This document shows, in pieces, positions 51,379-58,425 of a DNA stretch of 58,425 bases. Source of the DNA: an uncultured Sporosarcina sp. (GTDB lineage Bacteria > Bacillota > Bacilli > Bacillales_A > Planococcaceae); the NCBI GenBank assembly GCA_948469885.1, contig CAOKMT010000012.1:1-58425 (forward strand), given 5' to 3'. The notes under the pieces are model-generated. The model was not told the DNA's origin. It was given only the letters and a program-made list of their open reading frames with translations, and made no database searches. Within the stretch, counting starts at the first letter, position 1, and every line of letters begins with the position of its first letter. The position numbers were made by a program, and so were the translations under genes.

Positions 51379-53244
51379 TTGAATTTGTTAGATACTTTGA
51401 AAGAGCGCATCTTAATTGGTGACGGAGCTATGGGATCGCTACTATACTCACACGGCGTAGATCGTTGTTTTGAAGAACTTAACCTCACGCATGCTGAACA
51501 AGTGCAACACATCCATGAAGCCTATATCGAGGCTGGTGCCGATGTCATTCAAACGAATACATACGGGGCCAACTATATTAAATTGGCGCGCTACGGTTTG
51601 GAAGACAAAGTGAAAAAAATAAACGAGGCAGCTGTTCAAATCGCTAAAAAAGCTGCACAAGAAGATACTTTTATCCTTGGGAGTATCGGGGGAATACATG
51701 GGGCGCAAACGTCGATTGGGACAAAAGAGGAAATTAAACGAAGCTTTCGAGAACAATTGTATTGCTTACTCCTTGAAGGCGTGGACGGTATTCTATTAGA
51801 AACCTATTACGATTTCGATGAACTGACAACTGTCCTGAAAATAGCCCGTGAAGAGACAGATTTACCGATCATTACAAACGTCTCCATGCATGAACCGGGC
51901 GTGCTCCAAAACGGGATTGAACTGGCGGATGCACTTGAACAATTGGAGCAATTGGGCGCGGATATTGTGGGCATCAATTGCCGACTCGGCCCCCACCATA
52001 TGCTCAAAGCATTAGAATCTGTCCCATTACCCAACCGTGCTTTCCTTGCGGTCTATCCGAATGCCAGTTTTCCGGGTTATGAAAACGGTAAATTATTTTA
52101 TGAAAATAAACCTGAATATTTCGAAAAACATGCTTCAAATTTCCAAAAAGAAGGTGTACGGTTACTAGGCGGTTGTTGTGGAACAACACCGGAACATATT
52201 CGTGCATTCGCAAAAGGGTTAACGAATCGAAAACCGATTCAAGAGAAACTATTGAAAAATAAAAAAGCTAAAATTAAGATTGCCGAGCCAAAAGAAGCGC
52301 AAAAGCCAAATTTACTTGAAATCGTAAAAGAAAGACATTCTATTATCGTTGAACTTGATACACCGAAGCACTTAAATACGAGTAAATATTTCGAAGGGGC
52401 TAAAGCATTAAAAGAGGCAGGCGTGGACGCCATCACCTTGGCGGATAATTCGCTCGCTTCCCCCAGAATTTGCAATGCGGCTATGGGTTCACTTATTAAA
52501 CAACAAATCGATGTCTCCCCTCTTGTCCATATTGCATGCAGGGATCGGAATTTGATCGGCTTACAATCCCATCTGATGGGTTTACACACACTTGGCATTA
52601 CGGAGTTATTGGCCATTACGGGTGACCCAACGAAAATTGGAGACTTTCCAGGCGCCACATCTGTGTTCGACGCCACTTCTTTAACATTACTTGAACTGAT
52701 TCAACAGTTTAATGAAGGGATTTCGTTATCCGGAAAATCGTTAAAACAAAAAACTTCCTTCACTGTCGCAGCGGCTTTTAATCCGAATGTCCGTCATCTT
52801 GACCGGGCGACGGTAAGGTTGGAGAAAAAGATTGAGAGTGGCGCCGATTATTTTATTACACAACCAATCTATAGTCCGGAAAAAATCATCGAAGTGTATG
52901 AAGCGACTAAACATTTAGACGCGCCGATTTATATCGGAATCATGCCGCTCACTTCAACGCAAAATGCTGAATTTCTACACAACGAAGTGCCAGGTATCAA
53001 GTTAACGGATGAAGTGCGCGCAAGAATGGCACTGTTTGACGGGGATCGAGAGCAGTCAACGAGAGAAGGACTTAAAGTCGCAGAGGAATTGATCGACGTG
53101 GCGTTAGAACATTTTCACGGCATTTATTTAATTACACCGTTTATGCGCTACGACATGACCGTCCATTTAACGGCGTATATCAATGCCAGGTTAAATATCG
53201 ATGCCGGAAAAAAAGTCATGCAAACAACAGGCGTTATGCAATAA
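51379..53244 (+). CDS. yitJ: Bifunctional homocysteine S-methyltransferase / methylenetetrahydrofolate reductase
   Basis: A 621-residue fusion. Residues 1 to about 290 form the homocysteine methyltransferase with LIGDGAMG at the start, GINCRLGP and [10 protein letters not shown] holding the zinc cysteines. Residues about 310 to 615 form the MTHFR-like TIM barrel, with [17 protein letters not shown] and [13 protein letters not shown]. It may supply both methyl-THF and methionine. The start is TTG at 51379, where the product aligns with the B. subtilis YitJ N-terminus; a GTG at 51370 is an alternative. It lies behind the S-box riboswitch and ahead of metE. Confidence 0.94.
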   Translation: MNLLDTLKERILIGDGAMGSLLYSHGVDRCFEELNLTHAEQVQHIHEAYIEAGADVIQTNTYGANYIKLARYGLEDKVKKINEAAVQIAKKAAQEDTFILGSIGGIHGAQTSIGTKEEIKRSFREQLYCLLLEGVDGILLETYYDFDELTTVLKIAREETDLPIITNVSMHEPGVLQNGIELADALEQLEQLGADIVGINCRLGPHHMLKALESVPLPNRAFLAVYPNASFPGYENGKLFYENKPEYFEKHASNFQKEGVRLLGGCCGTTPEHIRAFAKGLTNRKPIQEKLLKNKKAKIKIAEPKEAQKPNLLEIVKERHSIIVELDTPKHLNTSKYFEGAKALKEAGVDAITLADNSLASPRICNAAMGSLIKQQIDVSPLVHIACRDRNLIGLQSHLMGLHTLGITELLAITGDPTKIGDFPGATSVFDATSLTLLELIQQFNEGISLSGKSLKQKTSFTVAAAFNPNVRHLDRATVRLEKKIESGADYFITQPIYSPEKIIEVYEATKHLDAPIYIGIMPLTSTQNAEFLHNEVPGIKLTDEVRARMALFDGDREQSTREGLKVAEELIDVALEHFHGIYLITPFMRYDMTVHLTAYINARLNIDAGKKVMQTTGVMQ

Positions 53245-53282
53245 AACATATAAAACTATATGAATACTAGGAGATGAATGAA

Positions 53283-55574
53283 ATGGGAAAAGTGTTAAGT
53301 TCAAATAGTGGATATCCGAGAATTGGTGGAAAGCGTGAATGGAAAAGAGCATTAGAAAGCTTTTGGAACGATGAAATTTCAAAAGAAGAGCTTTTGAAAA
53401 CGACAGAAACACTTCGTCTTGCAAATTTGAAAAAACAACAGGAAATCGGCATTGATTTAATTCCAGTTGGGGATTTTTCATTATATGATCATGTGCTCGA
53501 TACATCGATTACATTTGGCATCGTTCCGAAACGCTTTTCGTACGAAGGTGGAAAAGTTCCATTGGAAACGTATTTCGACATTGCACGCGGGAATAAAGAC
53601 GCCGTCGCTTCTGAAATGACGAAATGGTTCAATACAAACTATCATTATATTGTTCCCGAGCTGGAAGGCGTTACGCCGAAACTCGTCGAGAACCGCCCGC
53701 TCGCTTTTTATAAAGAAGCGAAAGAAAAATTAGGCATCGACGGTAAACCTGTTATTTTAGGACCGATTACTTTTATTAAACTAGCAAAATCATTTGGCGA
53801 AGAAAACTTCGCTTCTCTATTACAACAATTTACACCGTTATACATTCAACTATTGACGGAACTTGCCGAGGCAGGCGCTGAATGGGTACAAATTGATGAG
53901 CCGATTTTCACAAGCAACTTCTCACAAGAAGAAGTACAGCATATTCAACAAGTATATGAAGCGATTCATCAAGCAGTCCCTCACATCAAAATCATTTTAC
54001 AAACATATTTTGAAAAAGTAAGCTTCTATGAGGAGATTACTGCGTTGCCTGTACATGCACTCGGTCTTGATTTCATCCATGGTGATTCGCTATCACTTTT
54101 AAAGCAACATGGATTCCCGGAAGATAAAGTACTCGTTGCCGGAGTCGTAGACGGACGTAATGTCTGGCGCGCAGATTTAGACAAGAAGTTTGTCCTGTTA
54201 GAAGAGATTCAGAAACATGTTCCTAAAGATCGTCTCATTATCCAACCAGCTTCTTCACTTTTACACGTACCTGTCAGCACAGAACTTGAAGAATCATTAG
54301 ATCCCGTTATCAAAGGCGGCCTTTCGTTTGCAGATGAAAAACTTGCAGAAATTGTGCTTCTTCGTAAAGGGGTTCAAGAAGGGCAAGAATCGATCTCGAA
54401 GGAACTTGAAAAGAGCAGAAATGCACTTTCCGATTTGAACAACTCAACGTATCGGCAAAATGTGAAAGTGAAAGAAAATATTGAGAAACTGACTGAGAAT
54501 GATGTCAACCGTCCGCTACCATTTGCAGACCGGATTACTAAACAACAAGAGCGATTTAATTTACCACTGCTGCCAACAACGACGATTGGCAGTTTGCCAC
54601 AGACACCTGAAGTGAGACAGACGAGATCCAAGTGGCGTAGAGGTGATATTACAGACCAAGCATATGAGCAATTCATCCAAGAGCAGACGAAAAAATGGAT
54701 TGACATCCAAGAAGAGATTGGCATTGATGTATTGGTGCATGGCGAATTTGAACGGACAGATATGGTTGAATACTTCGGTGAAAAAATTGATGGCTTTGTG
54801 GTGACGCAATTTGCTTGGGTTCAATCCTATGGATCTCGCTGTGTGAAGCCGCCGCTCATCTTAGGTGATGTAGCATTCAGCGAACCGATCACTGTTAAAG
54901 AAAGCGTCTATGCACAATCACTCACAAAGAAGCCGGTCAAAGGAATGTTGACAGGTCCTGTCACGATCTTGAATTGGTCTTTCGTGCGGGACGATATTCC
55001 TCGTGTAGATGTCCTAAACCAGATCGCCTTGGCACTCCGCGAGGAAATTGAGGCGCTTGAAAGCAACGGCATCCGTATGATCCAAGTCGATGAGCCGGCA
55101 CTCAGAGAAGGTTTGCCATTAGATGATACGAAAAAAGAAAGCTATTTGGCATCCGCTGTCTATGCGTTCAAACTTGCGACTTCTTCCGTGCAAAATGATA
55201 CGCAAATCCATACGCATATGTGCTATTCGGAATTCAACGCTATTATCGATTCCATCAGTGCTTTGGATGCGGACGTCATTTCCATTGAAACATCGAGAAG
55301 TCATGGTGAAATCATCTCTGCTTTTGAAAATAACACATACAATAAAGAAATCGGCTTGGGCGTTTATGATATACACAGTCCGCGCGTTCCAAGCAAAGAA
55401 GAAATGAAACAAAACATTAACCGCGCGTTGAAAATTATTAAGCCGAACCAGTTTTGGATCAATCCGGACTGCGGGTTAAAAACAAGAAAAGAAGACGAAA
55501 CGATCGCTGCTTTAAAAGTGATGGTTGAGGCTGCTAAAGAAGTGAGAGAACTTCAATTGTCTACGATTAAATGA
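53283..55574 (+). CDS. metE: Cobalamin-independent methionine synthase MetE
   Basis: A 763-residue enzyme that moves a methyl group from 5-methyl-THF-polyglutamate to homocysteine. It has two related barrels; the N-terminal one begins [20 protein letters not shown] and the C-terminal one contains [13 protein letters not shown]. The zinc ligands are in HTHMCYSEF (about residue 645) and NPDCGLKTR (about 729). AGGAG lies 9 bp before the chosen ATG; an ATG 9 bp earlier touches it. It follows yitJ by 38 bp and shares the S-box control. Confidence 0.97.
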   Translation: MGKVLSSNSGYPRIGGKREWKRALESFWNDEISKEELLKTTETLRLANLKKQQEIGIDLIPVGDFSLYDHVLDTSITFGIVPKRFSYEGGKVPLETYFDIARGNKDAVASEMTKWFNTNYHYIVPELEGVTPKLVENRPLAFYKEAKEKLGIDGKPVILGPITFIKLAKSFGEENFASLLQQFTPLYIQLLTELAEAGAEWVQIDEPIFTSNFSQEEVQHIQQVYEAIHQAVPHIKIILQTYFEKVSFYEEITALPVHALGLDFIHGDSLSLLKQHGFPEDKVLVAGVVDGRNVWRADLDKKFVLLEEIQKHVPKDRLIIQPASSLLHVPVSTELEESLDPVIKGGLSFADEKLAEIVLLRKGVQEGQESISKELEKSRNALSDLNNSTYRQNVKVKENIEKLTENDVNRPLPFADRITKQQERFNLPLLPTTTIGSLPQTPEVRQTRSKWRRGDITDQAYEQFIQEQTKKWIDIQEEIGIDVLVHGEFERTDMVEYFGEKIDGFVVTQFAWVQSYGSRCVKPPLILGDVAFSEPITVKESVYAQSLTKKPVKGMLTGPVTILNWSFVRDDIPRVDVLNQIALALREEIEALESNGIRMIQVDEPALREGLPLDDTKKESYLASAVYAFKLATSSVQNDTQIHTHMCYSEFNAIIDSISALDADVISIETSRSHGEIISAFENNTYNKEIGLGVYDIHSPRVPSKEEMKQNINRALKIIKPNQFWINPDCGLKTRKEDETIAALKVMVEAAKEVRELQLSTIK

Positions 55575-55610
55575 TCGTAGAAGTAAGAAACAAGTTGTAT
55601 GATACCACCC

Positions 55611-55657
55611 AAAGCCAGTTTCCAATTTGCTTTTCAGCAATCGGAAACTGGCTTTTT
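55611..55657 (+). terminator. Terminator of yitJ-metE
   Basis: AAAGCCAGTTTCC and GGAAACTGGCTTT pair with an inner TTGC/GCAA stem, then a T run. A shorter 7-bp palindrome CTACGAT/ATCGTAG surrounds the metE stop codon at 55561-55580. Confidence 0.88.
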
Positions 55658-55683
55658 ATGATGATTATATGGACAATCGTCAT

Positions 55684-55712
55684 TTGACTATTTTCCGAAT
55701 AGATTATAAAAT
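55684..55712 (+). promoter_or_regulatory. trpB promoter
   Basis: TTGACT (55684-55689) and TAAAAT (55707-55712) are exactly 17 bp apart, 43 bp before the ATG. No T-box, leader peptide or trp attenuator was seen, so this trpB looks constitutive or controlled at initiation. Confidence 0.65.
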
Positions 55713-55754
55713 TAGAATCGATATAAGAGACAAATAATAGGGAGTTGAGAGCAG

Positions 55755-56924
55755 ATGAGTCAGACGAGTCAGCTTGAAAAAGGGTATTTCGGACAATTCG
55801 GAGGTAGTTTTGTCCCACCTGAACTGCAAAATGTATTAAATATTTTAAATGAAAATTTCAATAAATATAAAGATGATGAAGAATTCATTGAGGAATTCCA
55901 TTATTACTTGAAGGAATATGTGGGGAGAGAGACACCTCTCTATTATGCGGAACGACTCACCAATAAATTGGGTGGCGCCAAAATTTATTTGAAAAGAGAA
56001 GATATTAACCATACAGGTTCCCATAAGATTAACAACGTGCTTGGACAAATCCTACTGGCAAAACGAATGGGTGCAAAACGTGTCATTGCGGAAACGGGTG
56101 CCGGTCAACACGGCGTGGCAACTGCTACGGTTTGTGCGATGTTCGGCATGGAATGTACCATCTATATGGGCGCAGAAGATACAGAACGCCAAGCACTAAA
56201 TGTGTTCCGTATGGAATTATTAGGAGCGAACGTCGTCGCTGTATCTGAAGGACAAGCCCGCCTTAAAGATGCGGTGGATGCAGCATTTGCCGACCTTGTT
56301 GAAAACTACGAGAATACGTTTTATCTACTGGGGTCTGCTGTTGGTCCCCATCCGTTCCCAACGATGGTTAAACATTTCCAATCGGTCATTAGTCAGGAAA
56401 GCAGACAACAAATTCTTGAAAAAGAAGGCAAACTTCCTTACGCTGTCATCGCTTGTGTCGGTGGTGGAAGTAATGCGATCGGTTCTTTTGCAGAATATCT
56501 GCCAGATGAAGACGTTCGATTAATCGGAGTGGAGCCGAGCGAAGCAGCAACCTTAACAACAGGGACTGCCGGCCAACTGCATGGCTTTAAATGCATCGTT
56601 TTACAAGACGAACAAGGCACCCCCCTACCGACTTATTCGATTGCCGCCGGGTTGGATTACCCGGGATGCGGTCCCGAACATAGTCATTTGAAAATGACAG
56701 GTCGTGCGGATTATGTGTCGGTGACGAATGAAGAAGTATTGGAAGCATTCCAGCTATTATCCAAGTTGGAAGGGATCATTCCCGCGTTAGAAAGTGCTCA
56801 TGCCGTAGCGCATGTCTTGAAATTAGCTCCGACGCTTGACCAAGACAAAAGTGTAATTGTTAACATTTCCGGACGTGGTGACAAAGATGTCGCACATGTT
56901 TTTGAAATGCTAAAAGGCAACTAA
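55755..56924 (+). CDS. trpB: Tryptophan synthase beta subunit, stand-alone
   Basis: A 389-residue PLP enzyme that joins indole and serine to tryptophan. It starts [18 protein letters not shown]; the PLP lysine is K91 in HTGSHKINN, the active-site Glu in [10 protein letters not shown], the phosphate loop [10 protein letters not shown], and the COMM-domain [13 protein letters not shown]. The length is that of the canonical TrpB1 partner of TrpA, but no other trp gene is nearby. It may be an extra copy for indole salvage, or part of a scattered trp pathway. Confidence 0.93.
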   Translation: MSQTSQLEKGYFGQFGGSFVPPELQNVLNILNENFNKYKDDEEFIEEFHYYLKEYVGRETPLYYAERLTNKLGGAKIYLKREDINHTGSHKINNVLGQILLAKRMGAKRVIAETGAGQHGVATATVCAMFGMECTIYMGAEDTERQALNVFRMELLGANVVAVSEGQARLKDAVDAAFADLVENYENTFYLLGSAVGPHPFPTMVKHFQSVISQESRQQILEKEGKLPYAVIACVGGGSNAIGSFAEYLPDEDVRLIGVEPSEAATLTTGTAGQLHGFKCIVLQDEQGTPLPTYSIAAGLDYPGCGPEHSHLKMTGRADYVSVTNEEVLEAFQLLSKLEGIIPALESAHAVAHVLKLAPTLDQDKSVIVNISGRGDKDVAHVFEMLKGN

Positions 56925-56937
56925 CTAATAGAATCTC

Positions 56938-56980
56938 ATCCCGGATCTTTGACAAGCTAAGTCTAGATTCGGGATTTTTT
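56938..56980 (+). terminator. Terminator of trpB
   Basis: ATCCCGGATCT and AGATTCGGGAT pair (one mismatch) around a 16-base loop and end in a T run. Confidence 0.85.
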
Positions 56981-57170
56981 GTAAACCTTTCATTATGTAA
57001 AAGATTTCCTATGATTTCTCTTTATTTTAAAGAATGATTGAGTCCACGATTCATTGGGGTTGTTACTCTGTATCGTTGAACTCTCCCCACTCTCACTTCG
57101 TTTAGATATGGGGATTCCTAAGAACATCGGCGTAACCGCCAGATCAATCGCGCCTCGGCGTGATTGCGTC

Positions 57171-57273
57171 CAGATTTTTTCGAGCTTGAGGCCGGCACGA
57201 TGCCGGTCATGCAGTCGTCGCGACAGGACGTCGCGGTCTTAGACTGCCTTCTTAAGCTCCCCTTAAAAATCTG
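57171..57273. repeat. Structured repeat, copy A, closed by a long stem
   Basis: The outer stem CAGATTTTT (57171-57179) pairs with AAAAATCTG (57265-57273), and GAGCTT (57182-57187) with AAGCTC (57254-57259). Inside, 57190-57251 is the 62-base unit: a hairpin GCCGGC/GCCGGT, then GCAGTC/GACTGC enclosing GCGAC-AGGAC loop-GTCGC. It aligns without gaps to copy B at 49 of 62 positions. Confidence 0.65.
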
Positions 57274-57284
57274 TGACATCCGCG

Positions 57285-57346
57285 GGCCGACAGGATGTCG
57301 GTCATGCAACCGTTGCCACAGGACGTGGCGAACTTAGGTTGTCTTC
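57285..57346. repeat. Structured repeat, copy B, with compensatory changes
   Basis: The 62-base unit recurs with 13 differences from copy A. Eight of these form four compensatory pairs: one in the first hairpin (GCCGAC/GTCGGT), two in the long stem (GCAACC/GGTTGT) and one in the inner stem (GCCAC/GTGGC); a further change gives a G-T pair. The unpaired ACAGGAC loop is unchanged. This is the signature of selection for pairing, in RNA or single-stranded DNA. Confidence 0.65.
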
Positions 57347-57359
57347 CCTTGAACTTGAA

Positions 57360-57444
57360 TCAGCAGGGAGTTTGAACTCCCCTTGATTTTAAATGCATTT
57401 TAGCATTCATCCCGCCACCTATGGAAGTGGCGGACTTCTGCTGA
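57360..57444. repeat. Multibranch palindromic unit
   Basis: TCAGCAG (57360-57366) and CTGCTGA (57438-57444) close a region with three internal hairpins: GGGAGTT-TG-AACTCCC, AAATGC/GCATT and CCGCCAC/GTGGCGG. It is not a tRNA: arms and loops do not fit, and there is no TTCGA loop. It could be the right end of a mobile relic. Confidence 0.55.
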
Positions 57445-57535
57445 AGCAAGTTAATAAACGCTTTATCAAATATCGTTTGATAGAATTTTCAAACAAATGT
57501 ATGCTAGATATATAACCAAAAGGAGGTATGACCTA

Positions 57536-58336
57536 ATGCATGTAACTTCACTATGGAGATATCCTGTCAAATCGATGATGGGCGAAGAAATGAATGCTTG
57601 TGATGTAACTGAAAAAGGATTGCTCGGTGACAGGGCATACGGTGTAATCGACGAAGAAACCGGCAAACTCGCGAATGCAAAAAATCCTAAAAAATGGCCG
57701 GACATGTTCCGTTATCGCGCTTCGTACATGGAACCGCCCCAGTTGTCCGAACCGATTCCGCCAGTCCGTATTACCCTGCCAAACGGGCAATCCATTCGTA
57801 GCAACGACAACGAACTAAACACCCGATTAACCGAAAGCTTTCGAAGAACCGTCACACTTTCCTCACCATCATCAATAGAAGTCGAATTTGAAGGGTATAT
57901 TCCTGAAGGCATACAAGAACTTGACAACCCTGGGACTGTTTTTTCAAAGGCATCCCCCGAAGATACTTTTTTCGATATCGCAATGGTCCATATTATTACA
58001 ACATCCACAATTGAGACTTTACGCAAATTGACACCTGACAGCCGAATCGAGCCGCGGCGTTTCCGCCCGAATCTCATTCTGGATGTGCCCGAGGCTGAAG
58101 GATTCATCGAGGAACAATGGGTGGGCAAAATAATTACAATCGGCGATCATGTACAGTTGAAAATCCTCCAACCGACAAAGCGATGCATCATGACAACACT
58201 CGCCCAAGGAGATTTACCAAATGACCCGAATGTCTTAAGAACCCTTGCCCGTCAAAACAACGGAAATTTTGGCGTCTATGCGGAAGTGGTCAAAACCGGT
58301 CTTGTCAAAGCAGGAGATTGTGTAGTTATCGACTAA
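57536..58336 (+). CDS. MOSC domain protein
   Basis: A 266-residue protein with an N-terminal MOSC-N-like beta part, VTSLWRYPVKSMMGEEM and GLLGDRAYGVIDEETGKLA, and a MOSC domain with the conserved cysteine at about residue 216 in PTKRCIMTTL. MOSC proteins handle sulfur in molybdenum-cofactor enzymes or act in N-hydroxylated compound reduction. AAAGGAGG precedes the ATG at 57536; an in-frame ATG at 57497 lacks a site. No molybdoenzyme gene is adjacent. Confidence 0.88.
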   Translation: MHVTSLWRYPVKSMMGEEMNACDVTEKGLLGDRAYGVIDEETGKLANAKNPKKWPDMFRYRASYMEPPQLSEPIPPVRITLPNGQSIRSNDNELNTRLTESFRRTVTLSSPSSIEVEFEGYIPEGIQELDNPGTVFSKASPEDTFFDIAMVHIITTSTIETLRKLTPDSRIEPRRFRPNLILDVPEAEGFIEEQWVGKIITIGDHVQLKILQPTKRCIMTTLAQGDLPNDPNVLRTLARQNNGNFGVYAEVVKTGLVKAGDCVVID

Positions 58337-58348
58337 AACAAAGATAAA

Positions 58349-58376
58349 ACGCCAAGTCATTCTACCTTGGCGTCTT
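58349..58376. terminator. Terminator of the MOSC gene
   Basis: ACGCCAAG and CTTGGCGT pair around an 8- to 9-base loop, then CTTCCTTT. It may also serve a convergent gene beyond. Confidence 0.7.
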
Positions 58377-58391
58377 CCTTTATTCTAAAAA

Positions 58392-58425
58392 TTAAGTTTT
58401 CTGAACTTCTTCTGTTAATGTATGA
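58392..58425 (-). CDS. Possible C-terminal end of a minus-strand gene
   Basis: On the minus strand the edge reads in frame HTLTEEVQKT then TAA at 58394-58392, just beyond the MOSC terminator. Ten codons are too few for a call; it is listed because a convergent gene would fit the bidirectional terminator. Confidence 0.3.
   Translation of the reverse strand, partial: HTLTEEVQKT

Larger units (their letters stand above)
57060..57450. other. Gene-free block of nested hairpins (possible relic element or large RNA)
   Basis: In the 611-bp gap between trpB and the MOSC gene, nearly every base between 57084 and 57444 can pair locally. In order: TCCCCA/TGGGGA (57084-57114), GGCG-TAAC-CGCC (57129-57140), AATCGCGCC/GGCGTGATT (57146-57165), copy A (57171-57273), copy B (57285-57346) and a multibranch unit (57360-57444). 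It is more GC-rich than its flanks and has no convincing coding frame. The CCCCA...TGGGG hairpin with TTCGTTTAGA in the loop recalls IS200/IS605-type ends; that is inference. Confidence 0.6.

Noticed and set aside
57054-57309. Open frames of about 60 codons on both strands in the hairpin block.
   Set aside because: Arg/Ser-rich products with no ribosome sites that follow from the GC-rich palindromes; not credible genes.
57190-57346. Two similar units suggested a short CRISPR array.
   Set aside because: Only two copies, 62 bases each, with internal pairing and no uniform spacers or cas genes. Structure, not an array.
57360-57444. Cloverleaf-like fold looked like a tRNA.
   Set aside because: Arm lengths are wrong, there is no T-loop TTCGA or CCA end, and the outer stem closes hairpins of non-tRNA size.

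Overview
The window looks like chromosome from a low-GC, endospore-forming member of the Bacillales. Spore genes (two alpha/beta SASPs, a YlxY-like deacetylase), many Bacillus-type proteins (YkoP, YkvI, YoxD, YkvR, YozB, YfhD, YusW, YitJ types), a class IV polyhydroxyalkanoate (PHA) operon, an S-box and a FapR site all point that way. The mixture fits Planococcaceae such as Sporosarcina, but that placement is inference. I see no prophage, rRNA, tRNA, intact transposase or CRISPR array.

Layout. 1-4.3 kb: a GNAT acyltransferase (cut by the edge) overlapping an enolase-superfamily epimerase, a divergent unfamiliar regulator, and an NhaC-type antiporter. The epimerase and antiporter promoters carry the same 11-bp direct-repeat operator. 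4.4-8.1 kb: phaQ-phaP-phaR-phaB-phaC, all on the minus strand, with a palindrome on the phaQ -10 box. 8.2-11.2 kb: YkuS-like protein, two SASPs, a UPF0324 exporter, a 49-residue unknown and a thioredoxin-like protein. 11.2-17.3 kb: an AGCS amino-acid symporter behind a long structured leader, a hairpin element, ilvA, a DinB protein, FapR-controlled fabI and an acyl-CoA dehydrogenase. 17.6-35.3 kb: ordinary housekeeping and membrane genes (BCAT, YkoP, MCP, FAD oxidoreductase, MscS, exoA, TANGO2-like, YoxD, AEC carrier, YozB, YkvI, YlxY, a Tet(M)-like GTPase).

35.4-42.9 kb: a five-gene minus-strand cluster (crotonase, CaiB/BaiF CoA-transferase, TAXI receptor, fused TRAP permease, DctP receptor) with a divergent LysR gene. 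It looks like uptake and CoA activation of an unidentified carboxylate. 43-50 kb: GGDEF protein, CorA, a likely orphan small RNA, Fe-alcohol dehydrogenase, a LysM/propeller protein and two NodB deacetylases. 51-55.6 kb: an S-box riboswitch controlling yitJ-metE (methionine synthesis). 55.7-58.4 kb: a stand-alone trpB, a 390-bp gene-free block of nested hairpins with two copies that covary, and a MOSC protein.

The signals most worth following are the covarying tandem structure near 57.2 kb, the candidate small RNA near 44.9 kb, the shared direct-repeat operator near 1.37 and 4.24 kb, the long leader at 11.4 kb, and three genes whose best ribosome-site-matched start is AUC or AUA rather than AUG.
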